Positions 47,188 through 55,744 are shown, numbered from the stretch's first letter. The stretch: DNA of 64,000 nucleotides from Verrucomicrobiia bacterium (GCA_011525695.1 WYBX01000032.1:1-64000), one strand, 5' to 3'. A program made the numbers and translations. The notes: generated from the letters alone by a model not told the origin.

Positions 47188-47814
47188 ATGCAGATCATCG
47201 ACATCTCCCGACCGCTATCCAACGGCGCCCCGCACTGGCCGGGCGACGTGCCAACCGCTTACCGGCTGACCACGGAGATGGCGCAGGGGGCGTCCTGCAA
47301 TGCGGGGCAGATCACGCTCAGTGTGCACGCCGGTTCGCATGCGGATGCACCCTACCATTACAACCCCCGGGGTCTGGCGATCGATCAGGTCGAACTGGAG
47401 CGGTTCATTGGCCCGGCTCGCGTCATCGATGCGCGTAGGCAGCCGGAAATCACGGTGCGCCTTTTCCACGGGCTCAGCGGGGCGGAGATTGCGGCCACGC
47501 CGCGAATCCTGTTTCGAACCGACAGCTGGGGTGATCCCAACGCATTTCCCACCACGTGGCCACTGCCGGATCGCACCCTGCCGGGCTGGCTGGCAGAGCG
47601 GGGAGTAAAGCTCATCGGGCTCGACATACCGTCGGTGGACGAACTCACCAGCAAGGAACTGCCGATCCATCACCTGCTCGATTCGGTGGAAATCCTGATT
47701 CTCGAGTGCCTGGATCTTCGCGGGGTGGAACCGGGCGTGTACGAGCTGATTGCGCTCCCGCTGAAATTGCGCGGCGGTGATGGATCGCCGGTGCGCGCCG
47801 TGCTGCGGCGCTAG
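47188..47814 (+). CDS. kynB: Cyclase-family protein, kynurenine-formamidase-like
   Basis: A 208-residue metal-dependent hydrolase. The signature is HAGSHADAPYHYNPRG, matching HxGTHxDAPxH, with the metal-binding His/Asp. Other features are MQIIDISRPLSNGAPHWPGD at the start and ERGVKLIGLDIPSVDELTSKELPIHHLL, as in bacterial arylformamidase KynB, which turns N-formylkynurenine into kynurenine. No other tryptophan-catabolism gene is nearby, so a related role is possible. The ATG at 47188 is supported by the fixed N-terminal motif; an upstream frame would add a non-conserved leader that crosses the REP-like repeat. Confidence 0.85.
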   Translation: MQIIDISRPLSNGAPHWPGDVPTAYRLTTEMAQGASCNAGQITLSVHAGSHADAPYHYNPRGLAIDQVELERFIGPARVIDARRQPEITVRLFHGLSGAEIAATPRILFRTDSWGDPNAFPTTWPLPDRTLPGWLAERGVKLIGLDIPSVDELTSKELPIHHLLDSVEILILECLDLRGVEPGVYELIALPLKLRGGDGSPVRAVLRR

Positions 47815-47847
47815 CCAGCGGCAGGGCTGTTCCGGAGCGGCGTCGCC

Positions 47848-47872
47848 TTTCCGCACTCGCAGAGTGCGGAAA
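47848..47872. repeat. Perfect hairpin repeat, copy 1
   Basis: TTTCCGCACTC (47848-47858) and GAGTGCGGAAA (47862-47872) form an 11-bp perfect stem with loop GCA. The same hairpin recurs at 52013-52037, with the preceding GTCGC also shared. It lies in the gap before the ECF sigma gene. A, T-rich ends would allow it to work as a bidirectional terminator for the cyclase gene. Confidence 0.75.
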
Positions 47873-48072
47873 TCCGGTAACCAATCGGCGCCGGGCCGGT
47901 TCTCAGGGCTGCCAACGCATGACCCGCTCCTCCTGTGATTGCCGCCATCGACGATTCGCCCCTGCACCCCGGCCTGGCCGCCCGCGCCCCGCTGCTGGTC
48001 CGGAAGCCAGCATCAGGCGTACCTGAGCCATGGGATTCGGAACGGAAACCACTCGCGCCACCGGGCTCCGGC

Positions 48073-48690
48073 ATGGTTAATCCCCGCTGCGCCCCCACCG
48101 TGGATACCGACTCCCGCTCCGACCATGCCCTCATGCTCGCCGTGCGCGACGGCGAGCTGGATGCGCTGGGTGAGCTCTTCGAGCGGCACCACGGATCCCT
48201 CTACGGCTTCCTGTTCAAGCTGACCGGGCAGCGGGCGACGGCGGAGGATGTCGTGCAGACGGTTTTCCAGCGGATGCTCAAGTACCGACACACTTATCGG
48301 GACGACGGCAGCTTCACGGCATGGATGTATCATCTGGCGCGGAGGTGCGCGGCCGACCAGTTCCGCCGCGCCAATGCGGCACCGCAGGCGACGGATCCGG
48401 TGGACCTGCAGGCGCACCCGGATGATGCGCCGCATGCGGGGCTCCGGGCTGCGACCCACGACGATCACGCACTCCTGCACACGGCGCTGGCGCGGCTGGA
48501 TCGCGCTGATCGCGAGGTGCTGCTGCTGGCCCGTTTCCAGGAGCTTTCCTTTGCCGAAATCGCCACGATCCTCGAGTGCTCCGCGGGAGCGGCAAAAGTC
48601 CGCGCGCACCGCGCCCTCCGCGAGCTGCGGGGGATCTATTTCCAACTCTTGAATCCCCAGCCGGGCCTTTCGGGCCACAAGTTGCCATGA
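48073..48690 (+). CDS. ECF-type RNA polymerase sigma factor
   Basis: A 205-residue sigma-70-family protein with region 2 (GELFERHHGSLYGFLFKLTG, AEDVVQTVFQRMLKYRHTYR) and region 4 (REVLLLARFQELSFAEIATILECSAGAAKVRAHRAL). It has no region 3, as is usual for extracytoplasmic-function sigma factors. The first 20 residues are a poorly conserved leader. It should direct transcription of an envelope-related regulon, controlled by the anti-sigma factor encoded 64 bp downstream. The ATG at 48073 is chosen; a frame open further upstream would begin at ATT-type codons within the hairpin region. The target promoters were not identified. Confidence 0.88.
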   Translation: MVNPRCAPTVDTDSRSDHALMLAVRDGELDALGELFERHHGSLYGFLFKLTGQRATAEDVVQTVFQRMLKYRHTYRDDGSFTAWMYHLARRCAADQFRRANAAPQATDPVDLQAHPDDAPHAGLRAATHDDHALLHTALARLDRADREVLLLARFQELSFAEIATILECSAGAAKVRAHRALRELRGIYFQLLNPQPGLSGHKLP

Positions 48691-48754
48691 TGCCCCTTTC
48701 GATTCGCGCCCTGCCCAAGGCCTCCCCCTTTGCCCCGCCATCCTCCCGCCGCCC

Positions 48755-49609
48755 ATGAACTGCCAACGCGCCAGCCAGGACTTTGCTGAATTGCTGGATT
48801 CCCGGACTCCCGCCACCGCGCACCTTGAAACCCGCGCCCACCTGGCCAGCTGCCCGGATTGCCAGCGGGAATTTGCGGCCCTCAGCCGGACACTCGAGGC
48901 GCTCGACACGCTCCCGAACAACCCTCCCTCGGGCCGGATGCGCCAGAATTTCTACGCGATGCTCGAGGAGGAGAAGCACTCGGCCATGAGCGCCGTCGCC
49001 GCGAGCCGGCGCAAGGCGGACGCCGCGCGCTTCGGCGGCTGGCGCTGGCTGCTGGCTCCGCTGGCCGGGTGTGCGCTGCTGGCCGTGGGTTTCGTGGCGG
49101 GGCAGAAGGCCGCGCCCACCCAGCAGGCGCCGGATTCCCTGGCCGTGAATGGTGGTTCGAAGGAGAACGCAATGATGCGCCAGGAGCTCCAGGAATTGCG
49201 CGAACAGGTTTCGAAGATGGGCACGCTGGTCGGTTATTCGCTCCTGCAGCAGCAACAGCAACCGGCCAATGAACGGCTCCGCGGAGTCCTGACATCCTCC
49301 GCACTGGAGGATCCCAACGAGGCGGTGATCAACGAACTGATCAGCGCCCTGGCCTTTGACACGAGCCCGAACGTGCGGCTGCGGGCGCTGGAAGGACTCT
49401 ATCCGCATGCGGACAAGGAACTGGTTCGTGCCGGGGTCCTCGCCTCGCTGCCGCGCGAGCAGAACCCGCTCGTCCAGGTGTCGATGATCGATTTCCTGGC
49501 CGCGGCCCGCGACGCGGAGGCCCGGCCGACGCTCGAGAAAATCTCCGCCACCGAGGCGGTCGACCAGAACGTGCGCGATGCCGCCCGGCGGGCGCTGACG
49601 CACCTCTGA
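48755..49609 (+). CDS. Anti-sigma factor with zf-HC2 domain and HEAT-like repeats
   Basis: A 284-residue single-pass membrane protein. The N-terminal domain has the zinc-type anti-sigma core, ETRAHLASCPDCQREF (HxxxCxxC). One transmembrane segment lies at about 98-116 (WLLAPLAGCALLAVGFVAG). The region after it has a coiled-coil (about 138-158) and two or three HEAT-like helical repeats (about 190-284, NVRLRALEGLYP and QVSMIDFLAAARD). The cytoplasmic N-terminus should hold the ECF sigma factor; the periplasmic HEAT part could sense a signal. Starts ATG 48755 after a C-rich leader CATCCTCCCGCCGCCC. Confidence 0.82.
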   Translation: MNCQRASQDFAELLDSRTPATAHLETRAHLASCPDCQREFAALSRTLEALDTLPNNPPSGRMRQNFYAMLEEEKHSAMSAVAASRRKADAARFGGWRWLLAPLAGCALLAVGFVAGQKAAPTQQAPDSLAVNGGSKENAMMRQELQELREQVSKMGTLVGYSLLQQQQQPANERLRGVLTSSALEDPNEAVINELISALAFDTSPNVRLRALEGLYPHADKELVRAGVLASLPREQNPLVQVSMIDFLAAARDAEARPTLEKISATEAVDQNVRDAARRALTHL

Positions 49610-49735
49610 GGCATCCGGCCGCGCCGGAATCTTTTCACACGAATCACCACGAACATCCCAACGCCATCTCTTGCAGGTATCTGAATGCCGGAGACTGGCA
49701 CGCTTAATCCCGAATCGCATTCGACGACTGCTCTC

Positions 49736-50764
49736 ATGAAAACTCCTTCCTTCTCCCAGTCCACGTGCATCGCCACGGGACTGGCGTTCATCCTGGCGGC
49801 GGCGGCCCACGGGGCTGACGCCACGACCAGCACAATCCGGTTCTCCGATCCCGCCAAGCCCGGCACGCTGAAGGTGCAGGTGGCGCGGGGAGACCTGCGC
49901 ATCACCGGTGCCGATCGGCCGGAAATTTCCGTGCGTTCCGAAACCCAGGAGGTCAGGCAGACCCCGCGCAAGGACGGGTTGCGCGTGCTTTCCGCGGCAG
50001 CCGGCTTCTCGCTCAGCGAGAAGGATAATGTCGTGACCCTGGACAGCGTGAGCGACGGCTGGTTTGGCAACAGCGCGGATTTCGACGTGACGGTTCCGCG
50101 CAACACGCACGTGATCGTGCAGAACTCGTGGGGCGGTGACATCACCTGTTCCGATCTCGCCGGTGACATCGAGATCAATTCGATGCATGGGGAGGTGCAA
50201 CTCGAGGGGCATGCGGGCGGCGCGATTGTGGCGACGATGAACGGCGAGATTCACGCCGCGATCAAGGAACTGCAGGAGAGCCGGCCGCTCTCGTTCACCT
50301 CGATGAACGGCGAGGTGCTGGTCCGGTTGCCGGCTGACGCCAAGGCCAATGTACGGCTTCGCACGCACAACGGATCCATCCTGACCGACTTCGAGGAAGA
50401 CGTGCTGTCGACCAAGACCGAGTCCACCGGCACGAGTGTGTCGCGGCACGTGATGTCGCATTCAGGTTCCATCCCGCCTGAGGCGCGGGAGGCGATTCGG
50501 GAGGCCGTTCGCGCCGGGGCGGAAATCGCGCGGGAAGTCGCCGCGGTGGCCAAGGAAGCCGCGCAGGCGGCGCGGGAGGGGGCGGAGACCGGTCGTGATG
50601 GGGTAGCCGTCGCGCCGCCGGCGCCACGGGCGCCGCGGGCCCCCACCCCGCCGATTCCACCGATGACAGGCGGAAAGCTCGTCACGGGCGTGCTGAATGG
50701 CGGCGGCCCGGAGGTCAATGTGGCCACGATGAACGGCGACGTGACGCTCCGGCGGCTGGAGTAG
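49736..50764 (+). CDS. DUF4097-family exported beta-helix protein
   Basis: A 342-residue exported protein with a signal peptide (about 1-26, ending ILAAAAHGADA). A DUF4097 (putative adhesin) beta-helix follows, with ITGADRPEISVRSE, SWGGDITCSDLAGDIEINSMHGEVQLEG and the repeated TMNGEI and SMNGEV motifs. An Ala/Arg/Glu-rich helix (about 248-285) interrupts the domain before a proline-rich stretch and the final NVATMNGDVTLRRL. The family is often controlled by ECF systems in Gram-positive and Gram-negative bacteria. It is the third gene of the sigma cluster, with a terminator behind. Confidence 0.78.
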   Translation: MKTPSFSQSTCIATGLAFILAAAAHGADATTSTIRFSDPAKPGTLKVQVARGDLRITGADRPEISVRSETQEVRQTPRKDGLRVLSAAAGFSLSEKDNVVTLDSVSDGWFGNSADFDVTVPRNTHVIVQNSWGGDITCSDLAGDIEINSMHGEVQLEGHAGGAIVATMNGEIHAAIKELQESRPLSFTSMNGEVLVRLPADAKANVRLRTHNGSILTDFEEDVLSTKTESTGTSVSRHVMSHSGSIPPEAREAIREAVRAGAEIAREVAAVAKEAAQAAREGAETGRDGVAVAPPAPRAPRAPTPPIPPMTGGKLVTGVLNGGGPEVNVATMNGDVTLRRLE

Positions 50765-50805
50765 ACCAGGCCAGTTGCGGCGGCATGCGGCGCGACGGTG
50801 CAGGC

Positions 50806-50836
50806 AGCCCGCTGGTTCTCAGCGGGCTTTTCATTT
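50806..50836 (+). terminator. Rho-independent terminator after DUF4097 gene
   Basis: Perfect 8-bp stem AGCCCGCT (50806-50813) with AGCGGGCT (50821-50828), loop GGTTCTC, followed by TTTCATTT. It begins 42 nt after the stop codon of the DUF4097 gene. It falls inside the longest open frame of the next gene, which argues for a start downstream of it. Confidence 0.8.
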
Positions 50837-50854
50837 ATCGGCCGACGTGCTCTC

Positions 50855-51931
50855 GTGCAGCCGTTGTCATCCTCCCCGGACATCGGCTACGACGATCCCG
50901 CCAGCCCGCCGCGGCTTTGCCAGAACTGTCATGCGCCGCTGCGCGGACCCTACTGTGCGCGGTGCGGGCAGCACGATGTGGATTACCACCGCTCGTTTCA
51001 TCACCTCATCCACGATCTGCTGGAGAACCTGCTCCATTTTGAGGGGAAGCTTTTTGCGAGTGTTGCCTGGCTGTTGGCCAGCCCCGGACGGCTGACACAG
51101 GAATTCAACGCCGGGCGCCGCGCCAGCCAGTTGAACCCAGTCAGGTTCTACCTGTTTGTCAGCGTCCTCTTCTTTCTCGGCGTGCATTGGCTGAACCACG
51201 GCCACCTGCTGCCTTACGAGGCGGTGACGATCGATCCGATTGGGGCGGAGTTGGCCAGGAATCCGGCTGCGCTGCAGCAGATCCGCGACGGGCTGGCACC
51301 GAAGCAACTCGAGCGGCTCGCTGAACTGGTCCGGGAGGAGTCCGAGCGGAGCGGAGGAGGGCTCGATGAACGTGCGGTCCGGGAGTTGATCGCCCGGGTA
51401 AGGGCGGAGCTGCCTTTGTCGGCCCTTTCCGATGCGCCGCCGCCGAATCGGATGCAGATTAGCGTGGACCCTGCCGGTGGGGGGATTGATCGGAAGTTTC
51501 AGTCCGGCGAGGTGACGATTTCGGAGTTTCTCGGCGAGCTGGAAAGCCGGGTGCCGACCCTGCTCTTTCTCGGGATGCCGGTGTTTGCGCTCCTGCTGAA
51601 AGTCGTCTTCCGGCGGAGTGGCCGATTTTACATCGAGCATCTCATCTTCTCGGTCCATCTCCACACCTGGGTGTTCCTCGTCTTCATGGTGAGCACCGGG
51701 TACCTGAATCTGCTGGGCTTCGGGCCCGGATGGCTGGTGGCAGCCTTTAAATGGGCGCTGGCGGGTTGGATGGGGTGGTATCTGCTTTCGGCTTTTCGGG
51801 TGGTTTACGGCCAGACTTGGCCAAAGGCAGCATTGAAACTGGGCCTGACGGGAGCCGGATACTCGGCCGCGCTGCTTTTGATGACGGGAGCCACGGTTTT
51901 TTGGACGTTGATGAAACTCACGTCGGAATAG
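50855..51931 (+). CDS. DUF3667 membrane protein with N-terminal zinc ribbon
   Basis: A 358-residue protein. The N-terminal CQNCHAPLRGPYCARCGQ is the four-cysteine zinc ribbon of DUF3667, and HHLIHDLLENLLHFEGKL follows as in that family. Helices lie near residues 60-75 and 100-115 (RFYLFVSVLFFLGVHW), with four more near the C-terminus (VFLVFMVSTGYLNLLGFG and further). A charged loop of about 140 residues separates them. The function is unknown. GTG 50855 is proposed because upstream codons in the frame (GTG 50798) overlap the terminator hairpin; TTG 50864 is the other option. It probably has its own promoter. Confidence 0.72.
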   Translation: MQPLSSSPDIGYDDPASPPRLCQNCHAPLRGPYCARCGQHDVDYHRSFHHLIHDLLENLLHFEGKLFASVAWLLASPGRLTQEFNAGRRASQLNPVRFYLFVSVLFFLGVHWLNHGHLLPYEAVTIDPIGAELARNPAALQQIRDGLAPKQLERLAELVREESERSGGGLDERAVRELIARVRAELPLSALSDAPPPNRMQISVDPAGGGIDRKFQSGEVTISEFLGELESRVPTLLFLGMPVFALLLKVVFRRSGRFYIEHLIFSVHLHTWVFLVFMVSTGYLNLLGFGPGWLVAAFKWALAGWMGWYLLSAFRVVYGQTWPKAALKLGLTGAGYSAALLLMTGATVFWTLMKLTSE

Positions 51932-51933
51932 CC

Positions 51934-51967
51934 TGCATCCATCACACCCAGAGGTGTGACGGATGCA
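51934..51967. repeat. Long near-perfect hairpin after DUF3667 gene
   Basis: Stem TGCATCC-TCACACC (51934-51948) with GGTGTGA-GGATGCA (51953-51967), one A/C mismatch and a 4-nt loop. It begins three bases after the DUF3667 stop codon. Part of it (GTGTGATGCATCC) recurs at about 52060. There is no T-run, so it may be a repeat or RNA-stability element rather than a classic terminator. Confidence 0.7.
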
Positions 51968-52012
51968 CCCTGTCGGGCCGACGTGGTCGGGGCTAACCAT
52001 GACGAAGTCGCA

Positions 52013-52037
52013 TTTTCGCACTCGCAGAGTGCGGAAA
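52013..52037. repeat. Hairpin repeat, copy 2
   Basis: TTTTCGCACTC-GCA-GAGTGCGGAAA shares the same 19-nt core as the hairpin at 47848-47872, in the same orientation, and is preceded by GTCGC in both. One base in the stem (T/G) differs. It stands in the gap before the desaturase gene, so the two copies bracket the sigma-to-DUF3667 gene series. Confidence 0.75.
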
Positions 52038-52180
52038 GCGGATGAGCAACTTTGAAAAAGTGTGATGCATCCGGGCTCGTTCATCATTGCCAGGGAGGGC
52101 TCATTTGGGAGCCTGATGCGGCAGATAAGTGAAACCGCGGCTTGCACGAGGGCGGCCGGATGGTTCGCTCCCTCTTGCCC

Positions 52181-53386
52181 ATGACCTCTGTGCCCACCCA
52201 CCCACCTGCCCGCAGGCTTCGCCGTTTGCTTACGGCGATTGGCCAATGGTTTGATTCGGATTACACGCCAGACGGTGCGGACAGGATGCGCGCCGAGGAG
52301 GATCGGGTGGATTGGATGCGGTGTATCCCATTCATAATACTTCACCTCGGTTGTTTTGCTGTGATTTGGGTGGGAGCGAGTGCCTTTGCCGTTTGGGCCG
52401 CGGTTTTCCTGTATGTCGTCCGGATGTTTGCGGTGACGGGGATTTACCACCGTTACTTTTCGCACAAGACCTACAGCACCTCGCGTTTGGGGCAGTTTTT
52501 TCTCGCGCTCTGGGGGGCCACGACCGTGCAGCGTGGGGCACTCTGGTGGGCGTATCATCACCGGCATCATCATCAGCACAGCGATGAGCCTGAGGATGCC
52601 CATTCGCCCCACGTCCACGGGTTTTGGTGGTCGCACATCGGCTGGATCACCAGCCGGCGGAATTTTCCGACGGATTATTCCAAGGTGAAGGACCTGGCGA
52701 AGTTCCCTGAGCTGGTGTGGTTGAACCGGTTCGACACGGTGGTCCCCTTCGTGTTTGCGGTGGGCATGTGGTGTTTTGGCTGGGCTTTGGAAGTCCATGC
52801 GCCGGGCTTGGGCACCAATGGGTGGCAGATGCTGGTCTGGGGATTCTTTATCAGCACGACAGCGCTCTTCCACGGGACTTCTTGCATTAATTCGATGGCG
52901 CATCTGATGGGGAAGCGCCGTTTCAACACGTCGGACGATTCCCGCAACAGCTTCATCCTGGCGATCATCTGCCTGGGAGAGGGCTGGCACAACAACCACC
53001 ATCGCTACATGTCGTCGACCCGGAACGGCTTCTATTGGTGGGAGATCGATCCGACCTATTACGGTTTGAAGCTCCTCTCGTGGACCGGGCTGATCTGGGG
53101 GCTCAAGCCGGTGCCGCAGTCGATCATGGAGGAGGCGGAACGGGCTGACCATCACGCGAGCATAGCCGCAGCCCAAAAGGCTGCACTGGTGCACCCGGAG
53201 GTTTCTTCTTTGAAGAAGGTCGTCCCGGCGGCTGCGGCCATTGCGGTGGCTACCGCATCAGCCGCCCAGACGACGGTCCCGCGGAAGGCGGAGGGCCCGG
53301 CGATTCACAGGGACGTCACGGAGCTTTCCCACGACAACCAAGGGCGGACTGCCGCGCAAGGCGGGGCCGTCGCGGACCAGGGTTGA
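52181..53386 (+). CDS. Acyl-CoA/fatty acid desaturase
   Basis: A 401-residue membrane di-iron desaturase. The three histidine boxes are HRYFSH, HRHHHQHSD and EGWHNNHHRYM, and an extra His in LFHGTSCINSMAHL fits acyl-CoA Delta-9 desaturases. Four hydrophobic stretches separate them. It should put a double bond into membrane fatty acids using O2. A long Ala/Thr-rich, poorly conserved tail follows the catalytic domain (about residues 325-401). The start ATG 52181 has a CCCTCTTGCCC leader; ATG 52160 (GAGGG upstream) is also possible. It stands alone, convergent with the feo operon. Confidence 0.88.
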   Translation: MTSVPTHPPARRLRRLLTAIGQWFDSDYTPDGADRMRAEEDRVDWMRCIPFIILHLGCFAVIWVGASAFAVWAAVFLYVVRMFAVTGIYHRYFSHKTYSTSRLGQFFLALWGATTVQRGALWWAYHHRHHHQHSDEPEDAHSPHVHGFWWSHIGWITSRRNFPTDYSKVKDLAKFPELVWLNRFDTVVPFVFAVGMWCFGWALEVHAPGLGTNGWQMLVWGFFISTTALFHGTSCINSMAHLMGKRRFNTSDDSRNSFILAIICLGEGWHNNHHRYMSSTRNGFYWWEIDPTYYGLKLLSWTGLIWGLKPVPQSIMEEAERADHHASIAAAQKAALVHPEVSSLKKVVPAAAAIAVATASAAQTTVPRKAEGPAIHRDVTELSHDNQGRTAAQGGAVADQG

Positions 53387-53435
53387 GAGTGCGCGGGGCG
53401 GAATGCGCGCTGTCGCCGGCAGGCAGGATTCCGGG

Positions 53436-53606
53436 TTAATCGCGCTGCTTCAAGCGGGCCTGCAGCTTCCGGATTTCCGGGCTGATTGCCCCGCAGTCGG
53501 AACCGCAGCCGGGGTTCCTGCGCTTCCGAAGCGCGCGCACGATCAGGTACGACGCGGCGAGCGCGACGACGATGAGGGCGGCAATCGTTTGGAACTCCGG
53601 AGTCAT
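53436..53606 (-). CDS. FeoB-associated small Cys-containing membrane protein
   Basis: A 56-residue protein with one N-terminal helix (about 7-25, TIAALIVVALAASYLIVRAL) and a short Cys motif NPGCGSDCGA. Small Cys-rich membrane proteins of this kind, for instance FeoC-like or FeoB-associated proteins, follow feoB in many genomes. It starts just 2 nt after the feoB stop, so it is almost certainly cotranscribed. The Cys pair may bind iron or serve redox sensing, which is inference. Confidence 0.8.
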   Translation of the reverse strand: MTPEFQTIAALIVVALAASYLIVRALRKRRNPGCGSDCGAISPEIRKLQARLKQRD

Positions 53607-53608
53607 GC

Positions 53609-55744
53609 TCAATAGCCCAGCGCACGGCCGGTCTGGTAGACAATGAAGCTGAGAATCCAGGCAGTGCCAGTCATGTAGGCCAGTTGGAACATCGGCCAGC
53701 GCCAGGAATTCGTCTCCCGTTTCACGACCGCGATGGTGCTGATGCACTGCATCGCGAAGACATAAAAGACCATGAGCGTGAAGCAGACCAGCGGCGTGAA
53801 AAGTGGGGCGCCATCCGGCCACCGGGCTTCCAAGAGGGCTTGTCGGAGTGGCGTGGTGTCCTCGCCGTCCCCTTCAACGTTGAAGACCACCCCCATGGTT
53901 GAGACGAATACTTCGCGGGCGGCGAAGGAGCTGATGAGCCCGATGCCGATTTGCCAGTCGAACCCGAGCGGCTTGATGGCGGGTTCGAGCGCATGGCCGG
54001 CCATGCCGGCGAAACTCTGGGCGAGTTGCTGCTGTTCATTCATGCCGTCCGGCGCCTTCGGATAAGCTGAAAGGAACCAGAGGACGATGCTGATGCCGAG
54101 GATGACGGTACCGGCGCGGCGGAGAAAGATCCAGGCGCGTTCCAGCATATGAAGCACGACATCCTTGATGCCCGGCAGCCGGTAGGGCGGCAGCTCCATG
54201 ATCATCACGGGTGGCGCGCCTTTCAGCAGCGTGCGTTTGAAGAGCCAGGCAAACCCGAACGCGCCTAACGTGCCGAGTGCATACATCAGCAGCATGATTC
54301 CGACCTTCGTCATGATCGGAACACGATCACCGGGAACCAGCGCGGCGATCATCAGGAGATAGACCGGCAGCCGCGCGGAGCAGCTCATCAACGGCGCGAC
54401 CAGGATGGTCACGAGCCGGTCCTTGTGATCCTCGATGGTGCGGGTTGCCATGATTCCGGGGATGGCGCAAGCGTACGAGCTGAGCAGCGGGATGAAGGAT
54501 TTCCCATTGAGTCCCACGCGGCTCATGAGCCGGTCCATGATGAATGCCGCTCGGGCCATGTAGCCGGTGCTTTCCAGCAGGCCGATGAAGAAGAACAGGA
54601 TGAGAATCTGCGGCAGAAAGATGATCACGCCGCCCACGCCTGCGATGGCTCCATCGGTAATCAGGTCGCGGAGATCGCCCGCAGCCATCCGCGCCTTCAC
54701 CCAGTCCGCGAGCGCGGCCATCTGCCCATCGATGAAATTCATCGGATACTCCGCTAGGGTGAAGATGCTGAAGAAGAGCAACGTCATGATCGCCCCCAGG
54801 GTCAGCCAGCCCCAGACGGGATGGGTGGCGTAGGCGTCGATTTTGTCCGACGTGCTCGGCCCGACCGTTCCGCGCCGAAGGGCCACATCATGGGCAATCC
54901 GGCCAATCACGTCGTAGCGCGAGTTCACCAGCGTGCCGGCCCAGTCGGTGCCATCGGCTTCCCAGCGCTCCTGCCAGCCGCGGAGGATTTCATGCGTCTG
55001 GTTGCTCAGGGGCGTGGAGCCCGCGACGCGCAGGGAATCCTGATCGGTGAGGAGCAGCAGGGCCTCCGCCCGCGCAATCAGCGGCGGTTTGCGATCGTTC
55101 GCAATCAGCGATGCCTGCAGCTCCGCCACGGCTGGAGCGATCGGCGCCGGGATATCCCAAGCATGCCGGGAGAGCGGCAAATCGGTCCGGCTCATCGCCA
55201 CCTTCAACTCGATCACGCCGCGACCGTTGACGGCCTCGCAGGCGATGACGGGGATGCCGAGCTCATGCTCGAGTCGCGCAACCCGGATATCGAGCCCGGC
55301 CGCGGCGGCGAGGTCCATCATGTTGAGCACGACGATGACGGGCCGGCCGAGGTCGAGGATCTGGTGAAGAAGGTAGAGATTTCGCTCGAGATTGGTGGCA
55401 TCGACAATGCACAGGATCCGATCGGGCATCTGCGTGTCGGCGCGGCGACCCAGGAGCACATCTCGGGTTACGGCCTCATCGGGTGAACGGGCCGCCAGCG
55501 AATAGGCGCCCGGGAGGTCAATCACCGTCATTTGCTGCCCGTGCTGGGAGTACGCGGTGCCGACGCGTTTCTCGACGGTGACGCCGGGATAATTGCCCAC
55601 CTTCTGCTTCATGCCGGTGAGCGCGTTGAACAACGTGCTCTTGCCGCAGTTTGGGTTGCCGACGAGAGCGTAAATCGGCTGGCGGGTATTGCCGGGGGAC
55701 GCGGGAATCGCGGTGCGGCTGATGTGAGGGGCGACGGAACTCAT
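53609..55744 (-). CDS. feoB: Ferrous iron transport protein B
   Basis: A 711-residue Fe(II) transporter with an N-terminal GTPase. The G1 loop is GNPNCGKSTLFN (29-40), G3 is DLPGAYSL, G4-like NMMD in VIVVLNMMDLAA, and a helical regulatory domain follows. The membrane part (about 290-710) has the Cys-containing gate motifs LSSYACAIPGIMATR and the APLMSCSARLPVYLLM segment typical of FeoB. Start ATG 55744 is in line with a C-rich leader. It is the third gene of the feo operon, with the two FeoA proteins upstream and the small Cys-rich protein downstream. Confidence 0.96.
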   Translation of the reverse strand: MSSVAPHISRTAIPASPGNTRQPIYALVGNPNCGKSTLFNALTGMKQKVGNYPGVTVEKRVGTAYSQHGQQMTVIDLPGAYSLAARSPDEAVTRDVLLGRRADTQMPDRILCIVDATNLERNLYLLHQILDLGRPVIVVLNMMDLAAAAGLDIRVARLEHELGIPVIACEAVNGRGVIELKVAMSRTDLPLSRHAWDIPAPIAPAVAELQASLIANDRKPPLIARAEALLLLTDQDSLRVAGSTPLSNQTHEILRGWQERWEADGTDWAGTLVNSRYDVIGRIAHDVALRRGTVGPSTSDKIDAYATHPVWGWLTLGAIMTLLFFSIFTLAEYPMNFIDGQMAALADWVKARMAAGDLRDLITDGAIAGVGGVIIFLPQILILFFFIGLLESTGYMARAAFIMDRLMSRVGLNGKSFIPLLSSYACAIPGIMATRTIEDHKDRLVTILVAPLMSCSARLPVYLLMIAALVPGDRVPIMTKVGIMLLMYALGTLGAFGFAWLFKRTLLKGAPPVMIMELPPYRLPGIKDVVLHMLERAWIFLRRAGTVILGISIVLWFLSAYPKAPDGMNEQQQLAQSFAGMAGHALEPAIKPLGFDWQIGIGLISSFAAREVFVSTMGVVFNVEGDGEDTTPLRQALLEARWPDGAPLFTPLVCFTLMVFYVFAMQCISTIAVVKRETNSWRWPMFQLAYMTGTAWILSFIVYQTGRALGY

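Noticed and set aside
48314-50461. Long minus-strand frame opposite the sigma, anti-sigma and DUF4097 genes
   Set aside because: Spans three well-supported plus-strand genes; the product is Arg/His-rich without domains.
50867-53194. Long minus-strand frame opposite DUF3667 and the desaturase
   Set aside because: Shadow of high-GC coding sequence; the plus-strand genes have clear zinc-ribbon and histidine-box motifs.
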